This document shows positions 48,606 through 59,102 of a stretch of 64,000 nucleotides of DNA, one piece after another (position 1 is the first letter of the stretch; every line of letters starts with the position of its first letter). The position numbers were made by a program, and so were the translations under genes. The notes under the pieces are model-generated. The model was not told where the DNA came from, did no database searches, and saw only the letters and a program-made list of their open reading frames with translations. The DNA is from Cryptomeria japonica (Eukaryota; Streptophyta; Pinopsida; Cupressales; Cupressaceae): the NCBI RefSeq assembly GCF_030272615.1, contig NC_081405.1:159112317-159176316 (forward strand). Reading direction: 5' to 3'.

Positions 48606-49289
48606 TGTTGTGACGTATTCACACATCGCCCCATTGCAAATGGGGACCCCTACTTTTTTTTGCTTCTTGGGGTTTGTTTTTCTAGGTCTTTTAGGGTTTT
48701 GTCTATTAGCCTTTGCATGCTGAGTGTTGCTAGAGGGATCGCTAGGATGGTAGGCTCTGCTTGAGCCAGGGTGAGTCCACGGGGCCCCAGAATTAGGGTT
48801 TCTTTGAGAGTCTTCCTTAGGGCCTGGTTTTGCTCTTGTTGCTAATTGTGTCTTGCTTGGTGAGTATCATCCTTGAAGGTTTGAGTTAGGTCGAGTTGGT
48901 GAGTGATGGAGTCTGGAATGTCATCCTGATCTTCAAATGCCCTGAAATTTGGCTAAGTCTGGAATGTCTTCCTGATCCTGAAATTTGACTAAGTCTGGAA
49001 AACTGAAGAGTCCTCCAAAAACTAGATTTTGCATTATAACTCCTGGAGGTCCGAAACCACTCTCAAACATCCTGACAGTATATATGGAATATAACTTAAA
49101 GTATAAGAAAGAAGAAAGATATAAAGAAATGTCACTTATACTTCCAAAGGGTCCAGAGCATAATTCTCTGTAAGACATTCTACTTTGACCAAAACCTAGA
49201 ATTAATGCATTCCTAGGCTTGAATGAAGGTAAAAACGCTTGTTTGAATGAGGAAATGTGAAAATGAAGTCAGGATTTGAGCCCAAGGAT

Positions 49290-52200
49290 GATTTTCGCTC
49301 CTGACCCTTCCAAAGGTTCTAGAGCGAAATTCATTTTTCTCCACTTTACTCTTTGATATGACCAAGTTTGTTGAATTCTGGGGCGTGAGGGGAAGGTTTT
49401 GATGCACATTTGTCTTTGAGAGGAGATTTGAGGTGACAAAATGATGGAAATTGGCCTAAAGTAGGAATTTCGCTCCTGACCCATCCAAAGGGTCCGGAGC
49501 GAAATTCTTGAAAACACCCATTTTCTTCCTTGTTATGGCCAACTTTTGGACTTCTAAGGCATGGTTGCAGTGACCTTGAGGTGTTCTAGCCTTTGAAAGA
49601 AGTTTGAGGCGATGAAATGGTGAAAATCAACCTAGAATGGAAATTTCGCTCTTGACCCTTCCAAAGGGTCCAGAGCGAAATCTTCCATTTGACCTTCTAT
49701 CTTGCCTAAAAGGATGAGTAAAGTTTGAAAGGACCTTGAGATTGATCAAGTTTGAGAGAGAATTGGATAAATCAAGATTTTTGCTCCTGACCCTTCCAAA
49801 GGGTCCAGAGCGAAAATCATCATAACCCTCATTTCCTTCCTAATTTTGGCTAAGTGTTGGTCTCTAAGGCATGTTGGAAGGTGGATTGATGTACTTTGGC
49901 CAAGAGAAGTGAATGAAGGCACTAAGAGGTGAGGATTATGTCCAAGAACATGATTTTTGCTCCTGACCCTTCCAAAGGGTCCAGAGCGAAAATCCTTATA
50001 AACCTCATTTTCTCCCTTGTTTAGACCAACGTTCTAGTTTTGAGGTGATGGGATGTGAAAATGTGAAGGATTTTGGCCAAGATTGAATTTCGCTCCTAAC
50101 CCTTTCAGAGGGTCCAGAGCAAAAATCCTTATACACCTCAATTTCTCACTTGTCAAGACCAAATTCCTAGTTTTTGGGGCATAGATGAAAGAGTTTGATG
50201 CATGTTTGCCTTAGGGAGGAGGTTTTAGACCTGGGGAGAATGAAAATCAACCTAAAAGAAGATTTCCGCTTTTGACCCTTCCAAAGGGTCCAGAGCGAAA
50301 TCTTCTATTTTTGCCTTCCTTTGGCCTTAAAGCCTAGTTTTACCTTGCCTAGACCCAGTTGGATGGAGGTTTGTCTTGATTGCGATGAAAGGAAGTTGAA
50401 TTGACCAAGTTTGTATGAGGATGAGATGAAAGGAAGTGAAAAGCTAGCCAGGAAAAGGAAATTCGCTCTTGACCATTCCAAAGGGTCTAGAGCGAAAATC
50501 CTTGAAGACCTAAATTTCTTCATTGTCCAGGCCAAGCTTTTGGTTTCTAAGGCATGCTTGGAGGTGTTTTTGAATATTCTAGCTTTGGGGGGTTAGTAAA
50601 GATTGAAAGATGGGGAATTCTAGCCTAAAAAGTGAATTTCGCTCTTGACCCTTCCAAAGGGTCCTGAGCGAAATTCTTGAAAGCACTCATTTCTCCCTTA
50701 GCCAAAGTCAGGATCTTGGTGGAGATGCAAGAGGAAGGATCTATGTCTGGCTCCCAAAGAGGATTGGAGTTGGAAAAGTCAAGAATCAAGCTCAAAACAT
50801 GATTTTCGCTGCTAACCCTTCCAAAGGGTCCAAAGTGAAAATCCTTGTAGCTCTTATTTTCTTCCTTGTTTTGGCTAGGCGTTGGCATGATGGAGGATGA
50901 ATTGGTGTGTTCTTGCCTAGAGAGGGAGTTAGATGTTTTGAAAGATGAGGACTTTGCCCAAAACGTGAATTTCACTCTTGACCCTTCCAAAGGGTCCGGA
51001 GCAAAATTCCTAACAAACCTATTTTTTTGACCTTGCTTAGACCACAAACCTTGCCCCTTGGGTGAAGAATGATGTTTAGTTGCCTTCTAGAGAGGATTGG
51101 AGTTGAAAAGATTAAGGATCGAGTCAAGAATGAGAAATTCGCTCGACCCTTCCAAAGGGTCCAGAGCGAAATTCTCCAAACCTCTCTTTTCCCTCAATTT
51201 TATGCCAAGTCTAGGGTAGTTCAAGGTGAATTGGGATTGGGAGTGTCCTTAGGTGTGACTTCAAGTGCTAGGAAATCATTGAAATTGAAAGAATTGAGCC
51301 AAATAGTGAATTTCACTCCTGACCCTTCCAAAGGGTCCATAGCGAAAATTCTACAATCACTTATTTTCCTTGCAAAATCAAGTCAAACTTGGGTTTTTAT
51401 AGCTTAGGTGAGTGAGGAGAGGTGTTTTCTTGCCTTTTGAGGTTGACTCAAGTTGAAAGGATGGATGAAGAAGCCCAAATCATGATTTTCGCTCTTGACC
51501 CTTGCAAAGGGTCCAGAGCGAAAACCCTAAAAACCATCTTTTCTTCCAAAATTTGAGTGAAGCCAAGCCTGGACAAGGGTGAGAGAAGTCATTTGGATTG
51601 CCTTGGAAGGACTCTTGATCACCAAGAATGCAAATTTTGAGCCAAACCAAGATTTTCGCTCTTGACCCTTCGAAAGGGTCCAGAGCGAAAATCCTACAAT
51701 CACTTATCTCCTTGCAAATCAAGTCAAGCTTTTTGTTTTTTATGGCTTAGGGAAGAATGAAGCAAAGTTTCCTTGACCTGGGAGGTGAGTTGAAGTGAGA
51801 AGCATGGTAGAATTTGTCCTAGAACATGGATTTCGCTCCTGACCCTTCCAAAGGGTCCAGAGTGAAAATCCTAAAACCCATCCTATCCTCCAAAATTTGT
51901 GCCAAACCATGCCTAGACCAAGGTGAGGGATGCCCTTGAGATTGCCCTAGAATAGATTGTTGTCTCCAAAAATGATGATTTTGGGCTAGAGGAAGAAATT
52001 CGCTCTTGACCCTTCCAAAGGGTTTAGGGCGAAATCCATTATAGGTCCTGTCCCTGGCCATGATTTCTAGTGAAATCCTCTTTTCTGCTCATTTTGAAGT
52101 CAAACAAAATGTTGCAAGCATGGGAGAGGGATCCAAGGATGAAAGTCCAAGTATAGAAAGTGAAAAAAGATAGACTTTGGTGAAGGAGAACAAGCAAATC

Positions 52201-52423
52201 AGGAATTTCGCTCCTGACCCTTCCAAAGGGTCCAGAGCGAAATTCCCAATATCACCTAATTTTGCTCATGATGAAGGTCATGTTGTGGATTCCTAGGCTC
52301 TAGAGGAGAGAAGACTAGTGTATGCTTGCCTTGGAGGATATTTTGGAGTAGAGACATGATAGATTTTGTCCTAAAATGCAAATTTCGCTCCTGACCCTTC
52401 CAGAGGGTCCAGGGCGAAATTCT
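49290..52423 (+). repeat. Array of 19 long hairpins in the giant LTR
   Basis: 19 copies of a 43-nt two-stage inverted repeat at a mean spacing of about 172 bp. Outer arms are GAATTTCGCTC and GAGCGAAATTC, inner arms GACCCTT and AAGGGTC around CCA, with 2-nt internal loops. Clear copies are at 49,465-49,507, 49,776-49,818, 49,952-49,994, 50,634-50,676, 51,651-51,693 and 52,203-52,245. The DNA between hairpins is also loosely repeated (CTAAGGC and GACCAAG-type words) but far less conserved. An earlier, more decayed unit is near 49,140-49,172. No long open frame spans the array. Confidence 0.9.
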
Positions 52424-52429
52424 TATAGG

Positions 52430-52977
52430 GCCTGTCCCTGGCTAGGATTTTGAGCGAGCTTTATTATGAAGTCTTCTTGTCGATGATTTAAGGTGGAAAA
52501 TGCTTTGTTGAAATGAACATGTCCTGTGTACTTAATCACCTTTTGGTTTATTTTTGCAGATGGAGAAAACCAGGCCAGGGCAAGAACGACCTCTTCCAGT
52601 CCAGCATCATCAAGAATGACCTCTTCCAGTCCAGTATCATCAAGGACGACCTCTTCCAGTCCAGCATTTCAAGGAAAGGTACACCATCCATCCTGCACAT
52701 CAAAGACAAAGGAGTTTAAAGCAAGGGTTCGTTGGAGAAGCAGATAGTTTCAGAAGAGTTAATTAAAGTTAGCTTCTCAACATCACCAAATTGAACATCA
52801 ACCAAGTTACAAGTGTCAGACAAGGTGGCGTCCCAGTCATCATTCCTCCAGTTGGATTGGTCCACCTCAGCGTGTCCAGATTCAATGTACCTGACTCATC
52901 GGGGATGACACAAACTTCGATGTACCTACCCCAGTTATCCATTGGTCGAATATTCCAGAGAAGAAATGTGTCCAAAT
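52430..52977 (+). other. Giant LTR segment after the hairpin array
   Basis: It contains three direct copies of a ~31-bp unit, CCTCTTCCAGTCCAG(C/T)AT type (about 52,590-52,665). It ends at the hAT insertion. The stretch AGCAGATAGTTTCAGAAGAG (52,739-52,758) recurs at 63,953-63,972 in the related LTR. Confidence 0.6.
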
Positions 52978-54403
52978 TAGAGTTCCGTGACTCGCGGCGA
53001 GTTACGCGAGTCAGCGGGCCGGGTGACCCTGACCCGGGCTTGGACGGGTCAGGGGGCATGACTCGCCTGACTCGCCGAGTCCGAGGGTCATGATCTGGCC
53101 AGAGTCACTTAAAAAAGTGTAGTAAAAAAAACAAAAAAAAAACATAACATTTTTTAATGATTTTTTTTGCCACTTCCCTTTCTTATAACTCTAATCGAAT
53201 GTGGGCCAATAGAAAAATAATGCCTTTAGAAAATAATAAAAGTATTTTTGGCCTCACAAGGGGCGCTGCCCCTTGACCCCGCAAGGGGCAATGCCCCTTG
53301 ACCCCAACTTGGGGGTGCTGCCCCCAAACGCCCGTTGAAAAATATAGGGGGAAACCGCGCCGATAGAAGTAGGGAAAATCTAACCTCTGAGTCTGATTAA
53401 GCTCCATATAACAACACAACTTAGAAATCTTGGTAATTGGTATTTAGATTTAGTATTTCAAATTTCCTATAGTCTTATTTGAAAATGTAATTCTTATACT
53501 GTAATACTATCATACATCTTTTCAAAACTAGTTTTTCAAGTACTATATGTATATGTATAACTATATTAGCACCACCACCCCGCCACCCCCCCCGTCGTCG
53601 TCCCCCTGCCGTCCCCAAACTTAGACCCTTGGTCCTTCCTTCCTGGAAACGCGTCCCCACGTCCCCTCGTCCCCAACGCCCGTGGAACACTGGAAAAATA
53701 GGAAGCCATAGTTTTGCAACCAGCTAAGAGGAAGAGGTGAAAAGCTTGCACAAATCACATTGGGGCAACACTCCAGTCCGATTGGCTCACTGAGTCCACC
53801 GATCCAGTCTTCACTAATGAGGACCTTGATTGGGCTGACCAGGCAGACAGAGAGGCTGAGGCTGTGGCTATGGCAGAGGAGGAGGATAGAGCACGATCAG
53901 GCACAACACCTATGGCTACTCAGACTGGCACATCACAGGCTGAGACTATGGCTACTTAGTCATCCAGGACCTACCTTAGACGCCTTTCTAGGAGGCAGAT
54001 AGACGAGGCTGAGCCAGAGCCTGAGCCATAGACTTGTTTTTGTTTACACTTTACAGTTACATATATGTTTGGGAACATTTGAAGTCATAGATTTTATATA
54101 CATTGGACAACATTTATAACTCTATATATCTATGTTTTCTAATTCCTTCAGCTACAATTTACATTTCTACGCATGTGATGGATGTATGTGATCAAATTAG
54201 CTTCTATTTGTTGATTTTATAGTGTCTTTAAGCTTAATTCAATAATGGGTGTATGAAACAAGTTTTAAATCGTTAAAAATCTCTAAATTTCAAGGGTTTT
54301 CTTATTTTGCCGAGTCGTTGCCGAGTCATTGCCGAGTTTGAGCCGAGTCACGAGTCGAGTCAACCTTGCCGAGTCAGAGCTGAGTCCGAGTCTGGGAACT
54401 TTG
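52978..54403 (+). mobile_element. Non-autonomous hAT (deletion derivative of the hAT-B family)
   Basis: 1,426 bp with a perfect 8-bp TSD GTCCAAAT (52,970-52,977 and 54,404-54,411). Terminal repeats are TAGAGTTCCGTGACTCG and, reverse-complemented from the right, CAAAGTTCCCAGACTCG. Both ends are packed with GACTCG/CGAGTC words. From about 53,780 to 54,030 it keeps the last transposase exon of hAT-B (frame ending in EPEPEP-like Glu/Pro codons at 54,030), then the matching 3' end. The middle has been replaced by unrelated sequence (about 53,240-53,690) including a C-rich stretch. Confidence 0.9.
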
Positions 54404-54534
54404 GTCCAAATAATGCAATTATTTAATTTACCAGAATCGAGTTTGTTGTAACAAACCCTAATTAAGGTTTTCATTGTAAAATCTCGGCCATTGATCTCAA
54501 ATTGATCTGAGCCATTGAATTGTATTGAGGGCGC

Positions 54535-54541
54535 TATATAA
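54535..54541 (+). promoter_or_regulatory. TATA box of the giant LTR
   Basis: GCTATATAAGCCC, with a short leader and AATAAA (54,688) 150 bp downstream; a normal U3/R layout for a plant LTR. Confidence 0.55.
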
Positions 54542-55330
54542 GCCCTGGCTCCTCATTTGTAAAGGGCTAATAGTTAGTTAATAGTTAATAGTCGATGAAC
54601 AGTTAGAAATAGTGAATAGTCAGCTGATAGAGTAGCAATTAGAGTAGATTAGGAGGACAGGGCAAGAAATTGTTGCCATTGATTGTAAATAAACTCCATT
54701 TTAATTGAAGTTATGGTGAAGTTTGTTGTTTCTTTGCAATATGTATGGTCTCTTGTTGAATCTTCATTTTAGATGATAGATAATTAAATTGAATGAAAGA
54801 AGTTATTGAATGCACTCGCATGGAATCCACCTAGTCCAAACCACTAGCCTTTTGCTGACTGTAAGAGCGCCTTGCGTGGTCAACTGGCATAGAACGAGCT
54901 TAATCCCGAGTCATAGCACCTCTGTTGTTCACACATTATCTTGAATGGTGATCAGTATCTGATGGTGTATGATTTGGACATATTTGAAACATCCCTTAGA
55001 AGATCGCACTGAGTTGGTGTTGAAGTGTTCAACCTGATGGTGAAACCCAATCCAGTAGGATTCCACCAAGTCATTCATCCATCTTCTCGCATTCTAGCAA
55101 ATCAGACGTTTAGGTCATCGAATGTAAGTCCCCTTGTGATTCCAGCAAAATCACATCATACCACGAGAAGCTTATCCACACATAGAGAACCTACATACAA
55201 GAACCTTGGAGTTACTCCGACTGATCCTTCGGCGAGATCTTCAGCAGTCGGGAAACTTTATTCAAGAGAGGATAAGGTACCTTTAGGTATTTTATTCTGT
55301 GTTTGGTCGTGTACAAAAGACACATCAACA

Positions 55331-56175
55331 AGACCTCAATTTACTTCAACATTGATAGCAGCTTTGGTCAATGAATACAATATAAGGCACAAAAAATCTA
55401 CTCCATATCATCCAAAAGCTAATGGAAAAGTAGAAGTTACAAATAGGGAGCTTGAGGCTATTCTTACCAAAACAGTATCTGTTCATAAAAAAGACTGGTC
55501 TCATAGGCTTTCAGAAGCAATTTGGGCATACAGAACAACTTGGAAAATACCAATTGGTTTTACACCTTTTGAGATGGTTTATGGAAAAGCAGCAATGATG
55601 GCTATTGAATTTGAGCATAAAACTCTGAGGACAGCTTTGCAATTATATATGACATTATCTGAAGCATAGAAAGAACGTATTCAACAATTGAATACTCTAG
55701 ATGAATGGAGGAAAATGGCTGTCCAACAGACATAACTGATTCAAAATCAGAGAGCAAAGTGGCATGATAAGTATATCAAAGAGAAGAAGTTCAAAGCAGG
55801 TGACTGGGCACTACTGTATGATTCCAGATATAAAGATGCTATGGGGAAGCTGCAAACCAGGTGGTTAGGTCCATATGAGATAGAAGAAGTTTTTAATAAT
55901 GGAGCTGTTCGTTTGACCACAATTGATCCTGTTTGGTTTAAGCTTTTGGTGAATGGTCACCAACTGCGTTTGTATCATAAGCCAACCACTAAAGAGGAGT
56001 TCCTGTAGCAATTTGACCAAAAGGATGAAACAAAGGTTCCTGCAAGAACTAACAAGGTTCCTGCAGCAACTGACAAGGAACCTGCAGCAACTGATCAGCT
56101 TCCTGTTGCAATTGAGCAAAGTAATAAAGGTAAGGTTCTTGCAGCCACTGCAGTGAACATGCTTGCCGCTTCATA
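55331..56175 (+). pseudogene. Gypsy-A integrase, second part
   Basis: It resumes with QFTSTLIAALVNEYNIRHKK, then STPYHPKANGKVEVTNRELE (the catalytic glutamate end of the DDE triad), AIWAYRTTWKIPIGFTPFEM and VYGKA. The C-terminal domain has WALLYDS, WLGPYEIEEVF and NGHQLRLYH. Stops lie near 55,669, 55,735 and 56,007. The join P|QF across the solo LTR is exact once the 5-bp duplication is removed. The last part has repeated VPAATDK-like units encoded by the dispersed CCTGCAGCAACT word. Confidence 0.9.
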
Positions 56176-56434
56176 ATTCTTTTCGCATCATTTCACAATA
56201 AATATTTCCATATCTTATGGGAATATTCTTCTCCATAAATAAAATTCCATCCACGTCATTCCATCCCACTTTCTTATCTGTCATTTCACTTCATTTCGCT
56301 GTCATTTTTGTACGACTGTAGGTATGTACATATTGTGTTTTGTTTTAATTACGCATTTATTATTTCATTATGATTAAGCCTTTCTAAATCCACGTACACT
56401 CCCCGAAATCTCGTCAGCTTGTGTGGACACGTGC

Positions 56435-56455
56435 TAGGTTAAGTTGGGGGGGTGC
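56435..56455 (+). promoter_or_regulatory. Internal PPT-like tract in Gypsy-A
   Basis: GGTTAAGTTGGGGGGGTGC resembles the terminal PPT (AAAGTTGGGGGGC at 59,088-59,101). It lies between the integrase and ORF3, so ORF3 is bracketed by two PPT-like tracts. Confidence 0.55.
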
Positions 56456-56677
56456 TTTATGGTTCGGTTTCCAAAGTTAGTGATTATCTGTCCTTTTTGG
56501 TACTTAGAATTGATTGCTTGCCATCATTGTTTAACAAGTTATTATTTCACCCAAGGAAATAATAAATTCTGCTGCCGAAATTGAGATATGTATGGAATTT
56601 TCAATTTAGCAAGTCTGTCGGATATTTTGTTTCTCCGTTTCTCACCTGCAGAGTGTTCTATACTAGCAGAGTAAGAG

Positions 56678-59090
56678 ATGGGTGGTGATCCAATCCGCCA
56701 TGAGCCAACAGTCCATGAAGTGTTGCTGCAGGATGCTCTTTGTGAGCATTATTTTAGACACCATGGCTGGATTGATTACTTTTTGAAAATCAGAGACTTT
56801 AATGAAGAAATAGCTGCAAAATTTATGCATTCCTTTAACGAAGGAGAAGCTACGGTTAAAGGCTTAAGGGTTATTGCTACGAAGAAGCGAATAGTTGAAG
56901 TAATAGGGTTGCCGCAGGAAGGAGAATTGTTTCTAGAATCAAAAGATGCAAGGAGTGCCAAGGCAGAATTTACAATTCCCACAGATGGACCTCTAACGGT
57001 GGACAAGCAAGGAACTAGAAGAGTTTCCCTGCCAGTAGAGTGGCCTTAGGTAGCTTTGTATGTCATGAAATACATTACTTGTGAAGGGAGATATTCAAAT
57101 CTACATTCACCACATTTTAAATTACTTAGTCATTTACCGCATGGCCGGAGGGTGAATGTCCCTAATTTTCTATACCACCTCATTTCTACAAGTGCTAAGG
57201 AGACGCGGAAAAATGGAAATCGTTCCATTAGCCATCATGGATTGGTTAAACTGCTTGTAGAACGTTCCCTTGGAGACGTTTCACAGATGGAATGGGGAGT
57301 ATTTGAGGATATACTGCAGTTTAGGGTTGAAGATGCTCCTGTTGCAGAGAATCCGCCAGTTGAAGAAGAAAATATGGCAGAACCGTCTTCTCCCGTAGTT
57401 GCTGTAGAGGATGATTTGCTCGTTGTTGAAGGAGCTGCAGTTATTGTAGAAGAAGAGATGAGTGAAGCAAATGTGGAGCAATCCTCCACTTCTCTTAAAA
57501 GAGAGTCACCAATTGCTAAAAGAAAAGGGAAGGAACCTATGGCCCAGCCGCATGCAACTCAAATTTCTCCTGCAGCCAAGAGACATAGGACAAAAAGAAA
57601 AACTCCTACAGCAATTGAAACCATTCCTGCAGCCACTCCAAAAGTTTATGTGAGAAGAACATGGAGTAGGACGCAAAAAGCTCATCCAGCAGGTGATCCG
57701 ATAGAGGTTATTGCAGTGGAAACATCAAAAGAAGGAAGCCCTGCAAATATTGAAATACAAGAAGAAGGAAGCCTTGTGGATGTTGAAATCCAGGTAGAAG
57801 TTGATGAAGATAGACTGTCAAATCTTGCTTTTGTGGCACAACAACTTGAGGAGGTTATTGAAGAAATTCCACAGCATCTTGAGGAAATTGTTGGAGATAT
57901 TTCACAGCAGCCTGAAGAAATAATTGGAGAGATTCCAGAGCAGTTTGAAGAGACTGTTGGAGACACTTCACATCAGTTTGAGGAAAATGTTGGAGAGATG
58001 CCAGCACAGATTGAATAAATTATTGAAGAGATCCCACGGCCTAAGGTAACACCTATTAGACCTCCTTCATCCCCAAGCAGTTTATCTATTGTTTTAACAT
58101 TTTTTAGACAATGGGAAATAGAGAGGGTTAGATTGCAAGGGATTATTGATAAACAACAAAAAGAAATAGAAAAGAGGGATAACAAAATTGAGGAATTAGA
58201 GGCTAAGGTTGAAACAATTGCTAGTATGGTCCCTGAATTGATGCAATGTAGGGAACCTCCAAAGGTTTGTTCTGTGCATTTGAAGGAGTGGTATTTAACC
58301 GCATTGTTAGGGACCTTAGCCCCTCTTTAGAAACCCCTGAAGAGTTTTATTATGCTTACCAGACTTCTCCAACAGCTGTGAAGAATTTGTTATGTGAATT
58401 TTATTTACATAATTATCCTGTACCCTCAGACAGTGAGTGGAACCCTTTATTATATATTGGTGATATCCATATCAAAGCTTTAATGTCATGGATCCAAAAT
58501 GAGATCAACATGGGGGCACAAGCCAAAGCATATAAAGATTTAGAGTTTGACTGTCCATTGCCATTAAGGAAAGAATCAAAAGAACCAAGAGTTCTTTATT
58601 ATGAATGGCAGAAATTACTAGTAAGGGATGATGTTAGGAAACTTGTGCTTCCAATGAGAGAAGAGATATACCAGGCTTATGAGCATTTAGTTCAGACTGA
58701 CAGTGCAGTTGCAATAGATGGGTTAACTCAGCGCTGGAATAACTTACCAGATCAATTGAAGCAGGGGGAACCTTATTCACTGCAAAATTTTCAAGCAGCT
58801 ATGCAAAGAGCCCTAGATATATACAGTTCGGCAGAGAGAAGACCAACAACTGGCTACCACTGATCTTTCAGCCTCCTATTCTCATGTGGCCACTATTGGG
58901 ATGTCAGCCTACGGATCAGCCTTATAATGCAGTTACAGAAGGATCAGCCAGATGGTCCAGGCTGGAAAAGATGAAAAGATTCTACTGGAATTTAGCTTTA
59001 GGAGAAACAGGTCAAGGAAACATTGGTGATCTGAGAGTTAGTGCAAGAGTCAGAAATTTTCCTTTTGCTGTAGGATCAACAAGCTCTTAA
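56678..59090 (+). pseudogene. Gypsy-A ORF3, downstream of pol, function unknown
   Basis: The start MGGDPIRHEPTVHEVLLQDA leads to a segment (HSFNEGEATVKGLRVIATKK, EVIGLPQEGEL) that resembles the plant transposon-associated domain found in ORFs of Athila/Tat-type elements. A stop at 57,047 and a frame change at about 57,050 follow. Then come a basic stretch (KRESPIAKRKGKEP) and a six-fold acidic repeat of about 14 residues (EEIPQHLEEIVGDI type, 57,845-58,035), with a stop at 58,016. A coiled-coil-like stretch is at 58,130-58,225. After another frame change near 58,270 the C-terminal block is long and Trp-rich (58,267-58,863). No signal peptide or membrane segment was seen, so an envelope role is not supported. 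Confidence 0.65.
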
Positions 59091-59102
59091 AGTTGGGGGG
59101 CA
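59088..59102 (+). promoter_or_regulatory. Gypsy-A polypurine tract
   Basis: AAAGTTGGGGGGCA directly before the 3' LTR. Confidence 0.85.

Larger units (their letters stand above)
48606..55330 (+). mobile_element. Giant solo LTR (about 5.3 kb net) inserted in the Gypsy-A integrase
   Basis: It starts TGTTGTGACGTATTCACACA and ends GACACATCAACA. The flanks are GGACC (48,601-48,605) and AGACC (55,331-55,335), a 5-bp TSD with one change. Removing it restores the integrase frame exactly. No PBS, PPT, coding domain or repeat of its own start was found inside, so it reads as a solo LTR. It contains a hairpin array, the non-autonomous hAT (1,426 bp), a TATA box at 54,535 and AATAAA at 54,688. A second LTR of this family starts at 61,929 with a near-identical beginning. 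Both share a CCCCATT/AATGGGG hairpin 25-45 bases from the start. Confidence 0.8.

Noticed and set aside
50305-52061. Short open frames repeated through the hairpin array
   Set aside because: The recurring peptide pieces are translations of the hairpin itself in different frames, not a conserved protein.
49290-52423. CRISPR array (regularly spaced palindromic repeats)
   Set aside because: The setting is a plant retroelement LTR. The spacers are about 130 bp and related to one another, repeat copies are too diverged, and there are no cas genes.
56678-59090. Envelope gene in Gypsy-A
   Set aside because: ORF3 is in the envelope position but has no signal peptide, no membrane segment and no furin-like site; it reads as an acidic, charged protein.
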